Counted from the stretch's first letter, positions 7,851 to 16,659 are shown. The stretch: 64,000 nucleotides of DNA from CAWBJO01 sp963789175 (GCA_963789175.1 CAWBJO010000002.1:124001-188000); one strand, 5' to 3'. Notes: generated by a model from the sequence alone, not told the origin. Program-made: numbers and translations.

Positions 7851-9254
7851 ATGTCCGAACTCCACAGGCTTTCGGTATCCGACCTCTCGGCACTCATCGC
7901 CCGGCGCGAGGTATCGCCGGTCGATGTGACCAGTGCGCTGCTCGATCGCATTGCGGCCGTGAACCATTCCGTCAATGCCGTTGCAACGTTGCAGCCGGAG
8001 ACGGCGATGCAGGAAGCGAAGGCCGCCGAGGCGGAAATCGCCAAGGGTCGCCGCCGAGGGCCACTCCATGGCATTCCGATCGCACACAAGGACCTGTACT
8101 GGACGAAAGGCCTGCGCACGACTGCAGGGTCTCGCCTCAAGGAAAATTTCGCACCGGAGGAAGACGCCACTTTGGTCGCGAGATACCGACAGGCCGGCAC
8201 GATCCTGTTGGGAAAACTGAACACCCAGGAATTCGCCTATGGGCCGACCAACGAGCATTCGTTGTTCGGCGCCGCACTCAATCCCTGGGATCTGCGCTGC
8301 TACGCCGGCGGCTCGAGCGGCGGCTCGGCGGCAGCTTTGGCCATGGACATGCTCCCTGCGGCGACCGGCACGGACACGGGTGGCTCCATTCGCATCCCTG
8401 CCGCCTGCTGCGGTGTTTCCGGACTCAAGCCGACCTATGGCCGCCTGAGCCGCCACGGAATCTTTCCTTTGTGCTGGACGATGGACCATCCCGGACCCAT
8501 GGCGCGCTCGGTTCGCGACATCGCCATGCTTCTCCAGCCCGTCGCCGGCCACGACCCCCAGGACATCACCACATCCAAGCAACCGGTGCCGGACTATGCG
8601 GCGGCCCTGGACGGCCGCGTTGCAGGAGTGAAGATCGGCGTCCCCAAGCACTACTTCTTCGACCGCGCGCAGGTCGACGTCGAAGCGGCAGTCACGCGCG
8701 CGATTGCAACGCTTTCGGATCTTCAGGTCGACGTGCAGGAAATCGACATTCCCGATGTCGAGCACTCCGCCGCGGCGGCCGCCGTCATTTACTATGCCGA
8801 AGCCACGGCCTATCACGACGACAGCCTGACCAGCAGCGGTCAACTCTATACCGACCGAGTTCGTCGCTTCCTGGAGTTCGGGAACTTCATACTGGCGCGC
8901 GACTATTTGCAGGCGCAGCGATTTCGAACTCTGTTGGGGCGGCGCCTAGCGGCGGCCCTGAAGCAGGTCGATTTCCTGCTGACCCCGACGCTGCCGATTA
9001 CGGCCACGATCCTCGGAGATCCGGTGGTGACGATCCGAGGACAGGAACAGCCGGTGTATCTTGCTCTGCTGCGCAACACGGAACCTTTCAATCTTGCCGG
9101 GCTGCCCGCCTTGTCCATCCCGTGCGGATTCGGTGCGAACGGCATGCCGGTCGGATTGCAGATCGTCGGGCGCCCCTTCGACGAAGCGGGTGTTCTGCGT
9201 CTTGGCGATGCCTTCCAACGGGCGACAGATTGGCATCTGCGCAGGCCGACCTAG
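7851..9254 (+). CDS. Amidase (amidase signature family)
   Basis: Cytoplasmic amidohydrolase of 467 aa. The Ser-cisSer-Lys triad is complete: Lys80 in AHKDLYW, cis-Ser155 in GGSSGGS and nucleophile Ser179 in GTDTGGSIRIPA, with the usual 24-residue spacing between the serines. PALSIPCGFGANGMPVGLQIVG near the C-terminus is also typical. It resembles the AtzE/GatA-like branch that works with a small helical partner, which matches the gene immediately upstream. The substrate is an amide or ureide, not determinable here. Located in the nitrogen-scavenging block with aspartate dehydrogenase. Confidence 0.92.
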   Translation: MSELHRLSVSDLSALIARREVSPVDVTSALLDRIAAVNHSVNAVATLQPETAMQEAKAAEAEIAKGRRRGPLHGIPIAHKDLYWTKGLRTTAGSRLKENFAPEEDATLVARYRQAGTILLGKLNTQEFAYGPTNEHSLFGAALNPWDLRCYAGGSSGGSAAALAMDMLPAATGTDTGGSIRIPAACCGVSGLKPTYGRLSRHGIFPLCWTMDHPGPMARSVRDIAMLLQPVAGHDPQDITTSKQPVPDYAAALDGRVAGVKIGVPKHYFFDRAQVDVEAAVTRAIATLSDLQVDVQEIDIPDVEHSAAAAAVIYYAEATAYHDDSLTSSGQLYTDRVRRFLEFGNFILARDYLQAQRFRTLLGRRLAAALKQVDFLLTPTLPITATILGDPVVTIRGQEQPVYLALLRNTEPFNLAGLPALSIPCGFGANGMPVGLQIVGRPFDEAGVLRLGDAFQRATDWHLRRPT

Positions 9255-9261
9255 ACGGGGT

Positions 9262-9711
9262 TCAACGAGCTCCGGCTTTCTGAACACTGACTGCCGAAGG
9301 CTCGAGGCTTCGGCCATTCTGCGCGACGATCTTCATGTTCCTTATCCGTCGGCCCGTCTTGCTGTCGACGAGTATCGAGTGCCTTTCGCCCTGGCGGAAG
9401 CAATGGTCCTCGCCCCACTGGCGCAGGCTCAGAACCACCATGAAGAGATCACGGCCCTTGTCGGTAAGGTGATACTGCTCGTAGGCGCTGTCGGTGCCAA
9501 CGGGAGCCATTCTGAGAATGCCCAGCGACACGAGAGTCTTCAGGCGCGCGGCCAGGGTGCACTTGGATATCCCCAGACTTTTCTGAAAATCGCCAAAGCG
9601 GCTCACACCGTCGATGGCATCGCGGACGATGAGCAGGGACCACCAATCGCCGATGGCCGCCAGAGAGCGCGCAACGGGGCACCGGGCGGATTCCAAGCTG
9701 GTTCTCTTCAT
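9262..9711 (-). CDS. HxlR-family transcriptional regulator
   Basis: DNA-binding regulator of 149 aa with a winged helix. Residues CPVARSLAAIGDWWSLLIVRDA and the following RFGDFQKSLGISKCTLAARLKTL (recognition helix region) are the HxlR/MarR-like signature; YEQYHLTDKGRDLF is the wing. The N-terminal Cys of CPVARSL is conserved in many members and may sense redox or electrophiles. The gene is divergent from the nitrilase-family gene, and the 117-bp intergenic region contains two matching inverted repeats, so self-regulation and control of the nitrilase operon are likely. It is convergent with the amidase gene, with only 7 bp between stops. Confidence 0.9.
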   Translation of the reverse strand: MKRTSLESARCPVARSLAAIGDWWSLLIVRDAIDGVSRFGDFQKSLGISKCTLAARLKTLVSLGILRMAPVGTDSAYEQYHLTDKGRDLFMVVLSLRQWGEDHCFRQGERHSILVDSKTGRRIRNMKIVAQNGRSLEPSAVSVQKAGAR

Positions 9712-9754
9712 TTCATTTCTCGCAATGCGCCGGATCCTCCGGCTGGCGGCAATC

Positions 9755-9775
9755 GTGGTTCTAAAATAGAACTAG
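9755..9775. promoter_or_regulatory. Putative HxlR operator, site 1 (imperfect)
   Basis: The sequence GTGGTTC, a 7-nt AT-rich spacer TAAAATA, then GAACTAG. The inner core GTTCTA-AAA-TAGAAC is a perfect inverted repeat. The left half is identical to the left half of site 2 and the half-site spacing is the same. It lies 43 bp upstream of the HxlR start codon at 9711, in the divergent promoter region. Confidence 0.6.
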
Positions 9776-9789
9776 ACACGGCGCACCGC

Positions 9790-9814
9790 AAGTGGTTCAA
9801 TTAGTGAACCACTT
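9790..9814. promoter_or_regulatory. Putative HxlR operator, site 2 (perfect inverted repeat)
   Basis: Perfect inverted repeat with 10-bp arms, AAGTGGTTCA and TGAACCACTT, around the 5-bp spacer ATTAG. It ends 14 bp before the ATG of the nitrilase-family gene. Centre-to-centre distance to site 1 is 37 bp, about three and a half helical turns. The dyad is what a dimeric winged-helix regulator such as the adjacent HxlR protein would bind. Confidence 0.7.
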
Positions 9815-9828
9815 AAGAGAGGATCGGT

Positions 9829-10752
9829 ATGGCCGCACCTACCAAGACGAAAGACGGAGCGGAGCGCGACACGCGCGGGAGCCCCGTGCGAGTTGCCGTC
9901 GTGCAATTCGACCCTCAGGTCGGAATCGAGAACCTGGCGGCAAACGCCGCAGCCGTCCAGGAACGACTGGAACGGGCAGTGGCTGAGGGAGCCAACCTGA
10001 TCGTGCTGCCCGAGCTGGCGACCACGGGCTATTCGTTCAGCACGCGCTCGGAAGCCTTTGCGCATGCGCAAGAGGTACCCGGCGGTCCGACGGTGCGCGG
10101 CTGGGCAGACTTCTGCCGAAAGCATGGTCTTTACATCGTCGGGTGCCTTCCGGAACTCGATGGGCCCCAGCTCTATGATACGGCGGTGCTCGTCGGCCCC
10201 GACGGCTACATCGGAAAGTATCGAAAGACGCATCTCTGGAACCGGGAAAAGCTCTTCTTCACGCCGGGAAATCTCGGCTTCCCCGTGTTCGAAACGAAAA
10301 TCGGGCGGATAGGCCTCCTGGTTTGCTGGGATATCTGGTTTCCGGAAGCTGCCCGCCTCGTAGCTCAGCAGGGAGCGGACATCATCTGCATCCCGACAGG
10401 ATGGGTGTGGACGCCGCCGCCACTCTATGATGCGAGCGGGGTATGCATGGCGGCGTACCTCACCATGACTGCGGCGCATTCCAACAACGTATTCATCGCG
10501 ACGGCCGACCGGGTGGGAACCGAACGCGCATCCGGATTCATGGGAAACTCGCTGATCGCCGGAACCAACGGCTGGCCCATCGGTCGCATAGCAGGCCCAA
10601 GCGAAGATACGATCCTCTATGCGGACATCGATCTCGTGCAGGCGCGAACGGCACCCATATGGAACGACCTAAACGATCTTCTGCGGGACCGCCGCGTCGA
10701 TCTCTACGACCAGATGCTCGGCTATCGCGGCGGCTCGGCGTTTCCCCGCTGA
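9829..10752 (+). CDS. Carbon-nitrogen hydrolase (nitrilase superfamily)
   Basis: Cytoplasmic hydrolase of 307 aa with the Glu-Lys-Cys triad of the superfamily: Glu62 in LPELATTGY, Lys133 in KYRKTHLW and Cys166 in LLVCWDIWFPE. The overall layout resembles aliphatic amidases and N-carbamoylputrescine or beta-ureidopropionase-type members more than true nitrilases; the substrate is not determinable. A GAGGATCG Shine-Dalgarno precedes the ATG. The gene is divergent from the HxlR regulator and begins the run amidase, tautomerase, amide-type ABC transporter, so it probably cleaves an imported amide, carbamoyl compound or nitrile. Confidence 0.9.
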   Translation: MAAPTKTKDGAERDTRGSPVRVAVVQFDPQVGIENLAANAAAVQERLERAVAEGANLIVLPELATTGYSFSTRSEAFAHAQEVPGGPTVRGWADFCRKHGLYIVGCLPELDGPQLYDTAVLVGPDGYIGKYRKTHLWNREKLFFTPGNLGFPVFETKIGRIGLLVCWDIWFPEAARLVAQQGADIICIPTGWVWTPPPLYDASGVCMAAYLTMTAAHSNNVFIATADRVGTERASGFMGNSLIAGTNGWPIGRIAGPSEDTILYADIDLVQARTAPIWNDLNDLLRDRRVDLYDQMLGYRGGSAFPR

Positions 10753-10769
10753 TCGGATCGGAACGCGGC

Positions 10770-12167
10770 ATGACCGTCGAGACAAAACCAGTGTTGGACG
10801 GCAAAGCGCGGGGCTTCTTCGCGAATCGGGACATTCGCAGTGTCGCACGTGCCCTCAGGGACGGGAGGACATCCGCCCTCGAGCTTGTCCGGAGGACGGT
10901 CGAGAGCATCGAACGGATCAATCCGCTCCTGAACTGCTTCGTCAGCATCGACCGCGAAGGCGCCGAGGCAGCCGCCAAAAGTCTCGATCAGGACATGAAG
11001 AAGGGAAGGGATCTCGGCCTTCTTCATGGCATTCCAGTTGCCATCAAGGACATCATCGATGTCGCAGGGCAGGTCACGACGGCGGGCTCCGGGCTCCACA
11101 AGAACCGCATTGCGGCATCCGATGCGACCTGCGTCGCCAGGCTTCGCGCCAGGGGGGCGGTCATCATCGGAAAGACCGTTCTGCACGAGTTTGCGTTCGG
11201 GATCACGGGTGACCGGTCGTTCCACGGCGCGTCCCGCAACCCTCACGATCCGTCCCGCATGTCGGGCGGCTCCAGCGGCGGAAGCGCAGTGGCGGTGGGT
11301 GCCGGGATCGTTCCACTGGCGCTTGGAACGGACACCGCCGGTTCCATCCGTGTGCCGGCATCATTGTGCGGGGTCGTGGGCTACAAGCCAAGCTACGAGG
11401 CGATTCCGCGGGACGGCGTATATCCCCTTGCCGACTCGCTCGACCATGTTGGGCTTTTCACCCGGACTACGGAGGATGCCCTAGTCTCCTACGAGGCCTT
11501 GATCGATTCCAACCTTCCATCCACGGGGCTTGTTGGCAAGCCACGGCTCGGATGGATCGATCCCTCTTCATTCGGGCCAGTCGAGCCGGTCATCGAAAGT
11601 GAGCTTCTCGCGCTCTTGGGTCGTGCTGGATTTTCGCCCACCGCCATGGTCCTCGAGGAAGGCTCCACTCTTTTCGAGGTCCTGACGGCCATCCAGTCTC
11701 CCGAAGCCTACCTTGAACATAGGGAAGATTTGCGCGACGGGAGTGCACTCATCGACGAGGAGGTCGTCAAGCGTCTTCAGAATGGCGCCGGCGTTCCGGC
11801 GTGGCGGTATGTCGAGGCGATGAATCGGCGCGAGCTGCTGCGGCACAAGGTTCATGAGCTCTTCGAGTCCTTCGATCTCCTCGCGTTGCCCACCACGCCC
11901 ACGGTTGCACCGGCAATCGGCGAGAGGACGCCAACGATCAACGGGGTCGCAGTCGAGGTCCGATCCGCATTGCTGTCCCTGACCAGCCCGTGGAATTTGC
12001 TGGGACTTCCCGCCCTGTCCATCCCGGCAGGGCTGATGGCCGGCCTGCCGTTCGGGCTTCAACTCATTTGCCCCGCGGGACGGGAAGGGATGATGTTCGC
12101 AGTGGCTCGGACAGTCGAGGACGCTCACCTCAAGCGTTCGGGCGCAATGACCAGCGCAAACATTTGA
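10770..12167 (+). CDS. Amidase (amidase signature family), second copy
   Basis: Amidohydrolase of 465 aa in the amidase signature family. Lys93 (AIKDIID), cis-Ser168 (GGSSGGS) and nucleophile Ser192 (GTDTAGSIRVPA) make up a complete triad with 24-residue serine spacing. It is not a tandem duplicate of the 7851 amidase: the two share only the family motifs. The ATG at 10770 is 17 bp after the nitrilase-family stop; the frame is open upstream but overlaps that gene. Followed 7 bp later by a tautomerase gene, so the four genes from 9829 probably form one operon with the transporter. Confidence 0.9.
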   Translation: MTVETKPVLDGKARGFFANRDIRSVARALRDGRTSALELVRRTVESIERINPLLNCFVSIDREGAEAAAKSLDQDMKKGRDLGLLHGIPVAIKDIIDVAGQVTTAGSGLHKNRIAASDATCVARLRARGAVIIGKTVLHEFAFGITGDRSFHGASRNPHDPSRMSGGSSGGSAVAVGAGIVPLALGTDTAGSIRVPASLCGVVGYKPSYEAIPRDGVYPLADSLDHVGLFTRTTEDALVSYEALIDSNLPSTGLVGKPRLGWIDPSSFGPVEPVIESELLALLGRAGFSPTAMVLEEGSTLFEVLTAIQSPEAYLEHREDLRDGSALIDEEVVKRLQNGAGVPAWRYVEAMNRRELLRHKVHELFESFDLLALPTTPTVAPAIGERTPTINGVAVEVRSALLSLTSPWNLLGLPALSIPAGLMAGLPFGLQLICPAGREGMMFAVARTVEDAHLKRSGAMTSANI

Positions 12168-12174
12168 GGATCCC

Positions 12175-12564
12175 ATGCCGTATCTGCAGCTCGATGTCTC
12201 CCAAGAATATTCTGTTAATGACAAGAAGCGGTTGGCGAAACGCCTGGGAGACATCTATGCGGACGTGATGCAAGCGAGCGTAAAGAGGATCACGGTGGCC
12301 ATACGGGAGCTGGATGGCGGCGTGTGGCGCTGCAGCGAGACGGATCCTTATCCGGCGGCTCTGCTGATGTGCGACATTCGCAGAGGCCGTCCGGCCGAGC
12401 AGCGCAGCAGGCTCGCCGAAAAGCTGGTCGGAGCCTGCATTGATATCCTCGGGCTTCGCATTGACCAGATCAATGTTGAGTTCACCCAGCACGCCGGTGA
12501 CGAGATGTACCATTCCATGCTAGGCGGCCTCAGCGATGACTGGAACGAAAGCGAAACCCGCTGA
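12175..12564 (+). CDS. Tautomerase family protein (4-oxalocrotonate tautomerase superfamily, fused type)
   Basis: A 129-aa protein starting MPYLQLDV, so that Pro2 becomes the N-terminal catalytic base Pro1 after removal of Met. The length is about twice a 4-oxalocrotonate tautomerase monomer, and two beta-alpha-beta units can be seen (KRLAKRLGDIYADVMQ...ITVAIREL and RLAEKLVGACIDILG...INVEF), as in cis-CaaD/malonate-semialdehyde-decarboxylase-like members. It could isomerise or hydrate an unsaturated acid released by the neighbouring amidases. Seven bp separate it from the amidase gene. Confidence 0.8.
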   Translation: MPYLQLDVSQEYSVNDKKRLAKRLGDIYADVMQASVKRITVAIRELDGGVWRCSETDPYPAALLMCDIRRGRPAEQRSRLAEKLVGACIDILGLRIDQINVEFTQHAGDEMYHSMLGGLSDDWNESETR

Positions 12565-12580
12565 GTGAATCGAGGGCCGG

Positions 12581-12609
12581 GGTATTGACTTGCCTGCCCA
12601 TTGGTATTG
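12581..12609 (+). promoter_or_regulatory. Direct repeat and possible promoter upstream of amide-type binding protein
   Basis: GGTATTG occurs twice, at 12581-12587 and 12603-12609, exactly 22 bp apart (two helical turns). The first copy overlaps TTGACT (12585-12590), a good -35 hexamer, but the best -10-like sequence TATTGT is only 14 bp downstream, which is short. The repeats could be an activator site. Low confidence. Confidence 0.3.
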
Positions 12610-12694
12610 TTCTGGTCGCCGTTTTTTTGGTTCAGGAATGATAACGCGATCATCCTTTGAGACGGTCGCCCGACAACCAGGGAGGAATCGGATA

Positions 12695-13912
12695 ATGCGC
12701 ATTTCCATAGGGCGCCGCCAGATATTGGCTGCACTTTCCATGAGTGTGCTGCTCACAGTGCCGGCAAGCGCCGCGGACACGATCAAAATCGGCTCGCTTC
12801 ACGATCTCACCGGCGGCCTCAACATCTACGGAATTCAACAGGCCCAAGGATTGAAGCTGGCCGTCGACGACATCAATTCAAAAGGCGGGGTATTGGGCAA
12901 GCAGATCGAAATCGTCGAGTACGATACGCAATCCGAACTCTCCAAGTACACGCAGTATGTGAATACACTGCTGCTTAAGGACAAGGTGGTCGCGGTTTTC
13001 GGCGGCCTCACCAGCGCATCGCGCGAAGCGGTCCGGCCGATCATGCACCGCGCGAAGATCCCTTACTTCTATAGCTCGCTCTATGAAGGCGGCGTGTGCG
13101 ACCGCTACAACTTCATCGGCGGGGCCTCCGCTTCGCAGCAGCTGGGCGTGCTGTTGGACTGGGCCGCCAAGAACTACGGCAAAAAGTTCTACATCATGGC
13201 GCCCGACTACAACTTCGGAACCATCAGCGCCGCGTGGATCCACAAGTACGCCAAGGATATGGGCGGCGAAGTGGTCGGCGAGGACTTCCTGCCGCTGTCG
13301 ACGAGCGATTTCAGCGCCACGCTTCGCAAGATCCAGGAATCCCAGCCGGATGTCGTCATCGCATTGCCGGTGGGCGCCAACCAGACAGGCTTCCTCGAGC
13401 AGTTCGCCGCGGCCGGCCTGAAAAGCAAGATCGGCATCGTTTCCACCAATTACGGTTCCGGAAATCAGCAGGTCGTCGTATCACCCGATGCCGGCGAGGG
13501 TGTCGTGGTCTCGCAGGAATACTTCCACTGGGTCGACGAGCCGAAGAACGACGAGTTCAAGAAGCTGTGGTCGGCGGCCTATGGAGACAAGGAGCCGATC
13601 ATCTCGGAAGCGGCGGATGCATGGAACGCGGCGCATCTGTGGGCGATGGCGGTCGACAAGGCCGGCACTGCCGACGCGGAGCCGACGATCGGCGCGCTTG
13701 AAAGTGGACTTACCTTCGAAGGTCCCAACGGCACGGTGGGGTATCAGCCGGGATCGCACCACCTGAAGCACAACATCTACATCGTGAAGGGCAACCGGGA
13801 ACACGCCTTCGACGTGATCGAGGTCTACAAGCAAGTCGCGCCGACCTACGAGGATGAAGTCTGCGACCTCATCAAGGACAAGACCATCAGCAAGCAGTTC
13901 GTGCCTGAATAA
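12695..13912 (+). CDS. Amide/urea-type ABC transporter substrate-binding protein
   Basis: Periplasmic binding protein, 405 aa, family Peripla_BP_5/6. The ATG at 12695 is eight bases after GGAGGA, and MRISIGRRQILAALSMSVLL...ASA is a signal peptide. TIKIGSLHDLTGGLNIYG, the central SSLYEGGVCDRYNFIGG and YFHWVDEP are like UrtA/AmiC/FmdD proteins that bind urea or short-chain amides rather than branched-chain amino acids. Its position after amidases and a nitrilase-family enzyme fits that reading. First gene of a four-gene transporter operon, followed by a strong hairpin before the permease gene. Confidence 0.9.
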   Translation: MRISIGRRQILAALSMSVLLTVPASAADTIKIGSLHDLTGGLNIYGIQQAQGLKLAVDDINSKGGVLGKQIEIVEYDTQSELSKYTQYVNTLLLKDKVVAVFGGLTSASREAVRPIMHRAKIPYFYSSLYEGGVCDRYNFIGGASASQQLGVLLDWAAKNYGKKFYIMAPDYNFGTISAAWIHKYAKDMGGEVVGEDFLPLSTSDFSATLRKIQESQPDVVIALPVGANQTGFLEQFAAAGLKSKIGIVSTNYGSGNQQVVVSPDAGEGVVVSQEYFHWVDEPKNDEFKKLWSAAYGDKEPIISEAADAWNAAHLWAMAVDKAGTADAEPTIGALESGLTFEGPNGTVGYQPGSHHLKHNIYIVKGNREHAFDVIEVYKQVAPTYEDEVCDLIKDKTISKQFVPE

Positions 13913-13927
13913 AGCTCACACGCGGGG

Positions 13928-13959
13928 TTGGGGCGGGCGCGGCAAGCGCCTCGCCCCAA
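13928..13959 (+). repeat. Hairpin after binding-protein gene
   Basis: Inverted repeat 16 bp after the binding-protein stop. TTGGGGCGGGCGC pairs with GCGCC-T-CGCCCCAA: 13 base pairs with one bulged T and the loop GGCAA. There is no T-tract, so it is not a classic terminator. In this position it probably protects the binding-protein mRNA from 3' degradation or weakens read-through into the permease genes. Confidence 0.7.
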
Positions 13960-13975
13960 TCGTCGAGGGGACGCA

Positions 13976-14842
13976 ATGCAGTGGGATTACCTTGCCATCG
14001 TCGCGGTGAGCTCGCTTTCCAGCGCCTCGGTACTGATCATTGCGACCTTGGGACTGGCGGTGATCTTCGGGTTGATGGGCGTCATCAACCTCGCGCACGG
14101 CGAATTCATCATGATAGGTGCCTATGCGGCCCTTATGGCGACGCGAGCCGGCCTACCTCTGCCGCTTGCCTTTCTGTTTGCGGGGCTCGTTGCAGCTACG
14201 TTCGGCGCGATCATCGAGTGGCTGATCATCCGGCACCTCTACGGGCGATTGCTCGATACCCTTCTGGCGACCTGGGGACTGAGCCTCGCTCTCTATCAGA
14301 CGGCGGTCCTCATCTTCGGATCGACGACGCCGGGCGTGGGCCTGCCCCTCGCCAACGTCGCAATCGGCCACTACTCCATTTCCGTCTATTTCCTGTTCCT
14401 CCCCGCTGCCGCAGTCGTCATGCTCCTTTCGACCTACCTGATCCTGACGCGCACATCGTACGGCATCATGGCGCGAGCCTCGATCCAGGATCGGGAAACG
14501 GCGTCCGCGATGGGGATTGAGACCAAACGGATCAACACCATCACATTCGCGTTCGGCGCGGGCCTGGCCGGATTGGCCGGGGGCCTACTCGTACCGGCTT
14601 TCCCTGCGACGCCCGGCATGGGCATCGCTTTCGTGGCCAAGGCGTTCCTGGCCGTCGTCGTCGCGGGGCCGTTGGCACTTACCGGCACCGCGGTTGCTGC
14701 CGGTGCGCTCGGCTGGGTCGCGAGTGCGACTGCCAGCTACCTCTCGACAGTGATGGGCGACATCATGTTCTTCGTCGCGACCATCCTGCTGCTTCGGATC
14801 TTTCCCAATGGGATCACGGATAGATGGCGGCTGAAGCTGTAG
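13976..14842 (+). CDS. LivH/UrtB-type ABC permease
   Basis: Inner-membrane permease of 288 aa for the amide/urea-type importer. FGLMGVINLAHGEFIMIGAYA near the N-terminus is the signature of LivH-family permeases, and SYGIMARASIQDRETASAMGI with the following FAFGAGLAGLAGGLL is the conserved cytoplasmic coupling region. The ATG at 13976 has GAGGGG upstream; an in-frame codon at 13928 lies inside the hairpin and is unlikely. The stop lies 19 bp inside the following gene. Confidence 0.9.
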   Translation: MQWDYLAIVAVSSLSSASVLIIATLGLAVIFGLMGVINLAHGEFIMIGAYAALMATRAGLPLPLAFLFAGLVAATFGAIIEWLIIRHLYGRLLDTLLATWGLSLALYQTAVLIFGSTTPGVGLPLANVAIGHYSISVYFLFLPAAAVVMLLSTYLILTRTSYGIMARASIQDRETASAMGIETKRINTITFAFGAGLAGLAGGLLVPAFPATPGMGIAFVAKAFLAVVVAGPLALTGTAVAAGALGWVASATASYLSTVMGDIMFFVATILLLRIFPNGITDRWRLKL

Positions 14843-16659
14843 CCGATCGGAACTCCATCCGCTGGTCGGATTTCTCGCGCTGGTTCATTCCCATCGCCGT
14901 GGCCGGAGCAGGCCTTGCCCTGCTCAGCGGGGTTCTCGATGATTTCGTTCTCTATGTCGGGACGTCGTGGATCATTTTCGGCATCCTGGCTCTGAGCCTC
15001 GATCTCGTATGGGGCAAAGGCGGCTTCCTGAGCTTCGGACAGACCGCGTTCTACGGGCTCGGCGGATATGTGGCGAGCATTGCGGCGATCAATTTCGCTC
15101 CGCTCACCGGTAACAACCTGGTCTGGATAGTCCCGATCGGTGCGCTTACCGGCGCATTCTTCGCCGCGATCGTCGGCTACCTGATTTTCTTTGGAAGGAT
15201 CAGTGCGCTCCAGGGCACGATCCTGACCTACACCTTCACGCTGATCCTGTGGACCGGTTCCGTCGGACTGACGGTGAACGTCGGCGATGCGGTGGTCGGC
15301 GGCGACAACGGCATGACGAGCATTCCGCCGCCGACACTCGGATTCGGCTCCGACGCACAGCCGTTGGGACCGCTGGGGATGTACTTGGCCACCCTTGCGA
15401 TTGCCGTGCTGCTCTATGGTGCAGTCAGCGGTGTTCTGCGCCTGCCGTTCGGGCGGGTGGTCGCGGCAATCCGAATGGACGAACTCAAGACGGAGCTCCT
15501 CGGCTTCGACGTGCGGGCGTATCGGCTGGTCCTCTTCACGCTCGGGGGCACCATCGCCGGGATCGCAGGCGGGCTTTACGCCTCGTGGGCTACCTACATC
15601 AATCCGACCGTCTTCAGCATTGCCGAGGCACTTCTGGTTCCGATCTATGTCCTCGTCGGTGGACGGGGCACGCTCATTGGAGGTTTCCTCGGCGCCGTGG
15701 CCGTCGGGGGCCTGTCCTTCTGGCTCGGAGGCGGAGTCATCGGCGGGCAGACCACACTGGCGCTCGGAATCATCCTGATCCTGTTCGTGCTGTTCATCCC
15801 GCGCGGACTCATCGGTCTCCTCGACAGCGCATCGGGCCGGTTGCGGTCGGCGCTTCGGTCCCCTCCCAGTCCCGCATCGACCCAGAGTTCGAAGACTCTC
15901 TGGCAGGCTGCGACGACGGCCGGCGATCACGGACCCTCTCTCGCCACACAGGAGCTCACCAAGGCCTTCGGCGGTGTTCTGGCCGTCGACGACGTCAGCA
16001 TCGACATTCCGCAACGCGGCATCCGCTGCCTGATCGGACCCAATGGCGCGGGCAAGAGCACGTTTCTCAAGGTTTGCGCCGGTCTTCACCGCCCGGACAA
16101 GGGCAACATTCGACTTGGCGGCGTCGATATCACCGCCGAGGAGCCTTTCGCGCGGGTGCGGGCCGGGCTCGCCCTCAAGATGCAGGTTGCCCAGGTGTTT
16201 TCCGACTTCAGTGTTGCGGAGAATCTCTGGCTGGCGGGATTCTCGCGATTCCGAAACTGGACAGAGGCCGATGCCATCGTCGAGTCGGTATTGCCCGTCA
16301 TCGGCCTGGCAGAGAAACGCTCCCTGGCTGGCGCCAATCTCTCTCACGGCGAGCGGCAATGGCTGGACATGGGCATGGTGCTGTGCCTGGGTCCGAAAGT
16401 CATTCTGCTCGATGAGCCGACGGCCGGCATGACCATCGCAGAAACGCGCCAGACGGCGGATCTGATCCGAAGGCTTGCCGACAATGCCGCCATCGTGGTC
16501 GTCGAGCACGACATGGAATTCGTCCGTCTGCTCGATGCAGAGGTCACCGTCCTACATCAGGGCAAAAAGTTCGCCGAGGGCAGGATCGAACACCTGCGTC
16601 GGGACGAGCGGGTACTCGACATCTATTTGGGGCGACGCCAGAGTGTTAAGAGTATCTGA
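14824..16659 (+). CDS. Fused LivM-type permease and LivG-type ATPase
   Basis: A single 611-aa chain that combines two transporter subunits. Residues 1-335 are a LivM-like permease (LVWGKGGFLSFGQTAFYGLGGY at about 62-82, helices to about 335), then a 35-residue hydrophilic linker, then a LivG-like ABC domain from about 372: Walker A GPNGAGKST at 405-413, signature LSHGE at 506-510 (SHGE in place of SGGQ), Walker B VILLDEP at 526-532 and the switch His in VVVEHDMEF. Normally these are separate proteins; fusion fixes their one-to-one ratio. It overlaps the upstream gene by 19 bp and the downstream ATPase gene by 17 bp. Confidence 0.92.
   Translation: MAAEAVADRNSIRWSDFSRWFIPIAVAGAGLALLSGVLDDFVLYVGTSWIIFGILALSLDLVWGKGGFLSFGQTAFYGLGGYVASIAAINFAPLTGNNLVWIVPIGALTGAFFAAIVGYLIFFGRISALQGTILTYTFTLILWTGSVGLTVNVGDAVVGGDNGMTSIPPPTLGFGSDAQPLGPLGMYLATLAIAVLLYGAVSGVLRLPFGRVVAAIRMDELKTELLGFDVRAYRLVLFTLGGTIAGIAGGLYASWATYINPTVFSIAEALLVPIYVLVGGRGTLIGGFLGAVAVGGLSFWLGGGVIGGQTTLALGIILILFVLFIPRGLIGLLDSASGRLRSALRSPPSPASTQSSKTLWQAATTAGDHGPSLATQELTKAFGGVLAVDDVSIDIPQRGIRCLIGPNGAGKSTFLKVCAGLHRPDKGNIRLGGVDITAEEPFARVRAGLALKMQVAQVFSDFSVAENLWLAGFSRFRNWTEADAIVESVLPVIGLAEKRSLAGANLSHGERQWLDMGMVLCLGPKVILLDEPTAGMTIAETRQTADLIRRLADNAAIVVVEHDMEFVRLLDAEVTVLHQGKKFAEGRIEHLRRDERVLDIYLGRRQSVKSI

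Noticed and set aside
7686..8843. A 385-codon minus-strand frame
   Set aside because: Antisense to the amidase with a complete catalytic triad; product has repeated Arg/Val/Asp without fold features.
12585..12610. Sigma-70 promoter TTGACT...TATTGT before the amide-type binding protein
   Set aside because: The hexamers are good but only 14 bp apart; I kept the direct repeats as a low-confidence site and do not claim the promoter.
14737..16509. A 590-codon open frame on the minus strand
   Set aside because: Antisense to the fused LivM-LivG gene, whose motifs are intact. The predicted product is Arg/Glu/Asp-rich with no hydrophobic core or motif.
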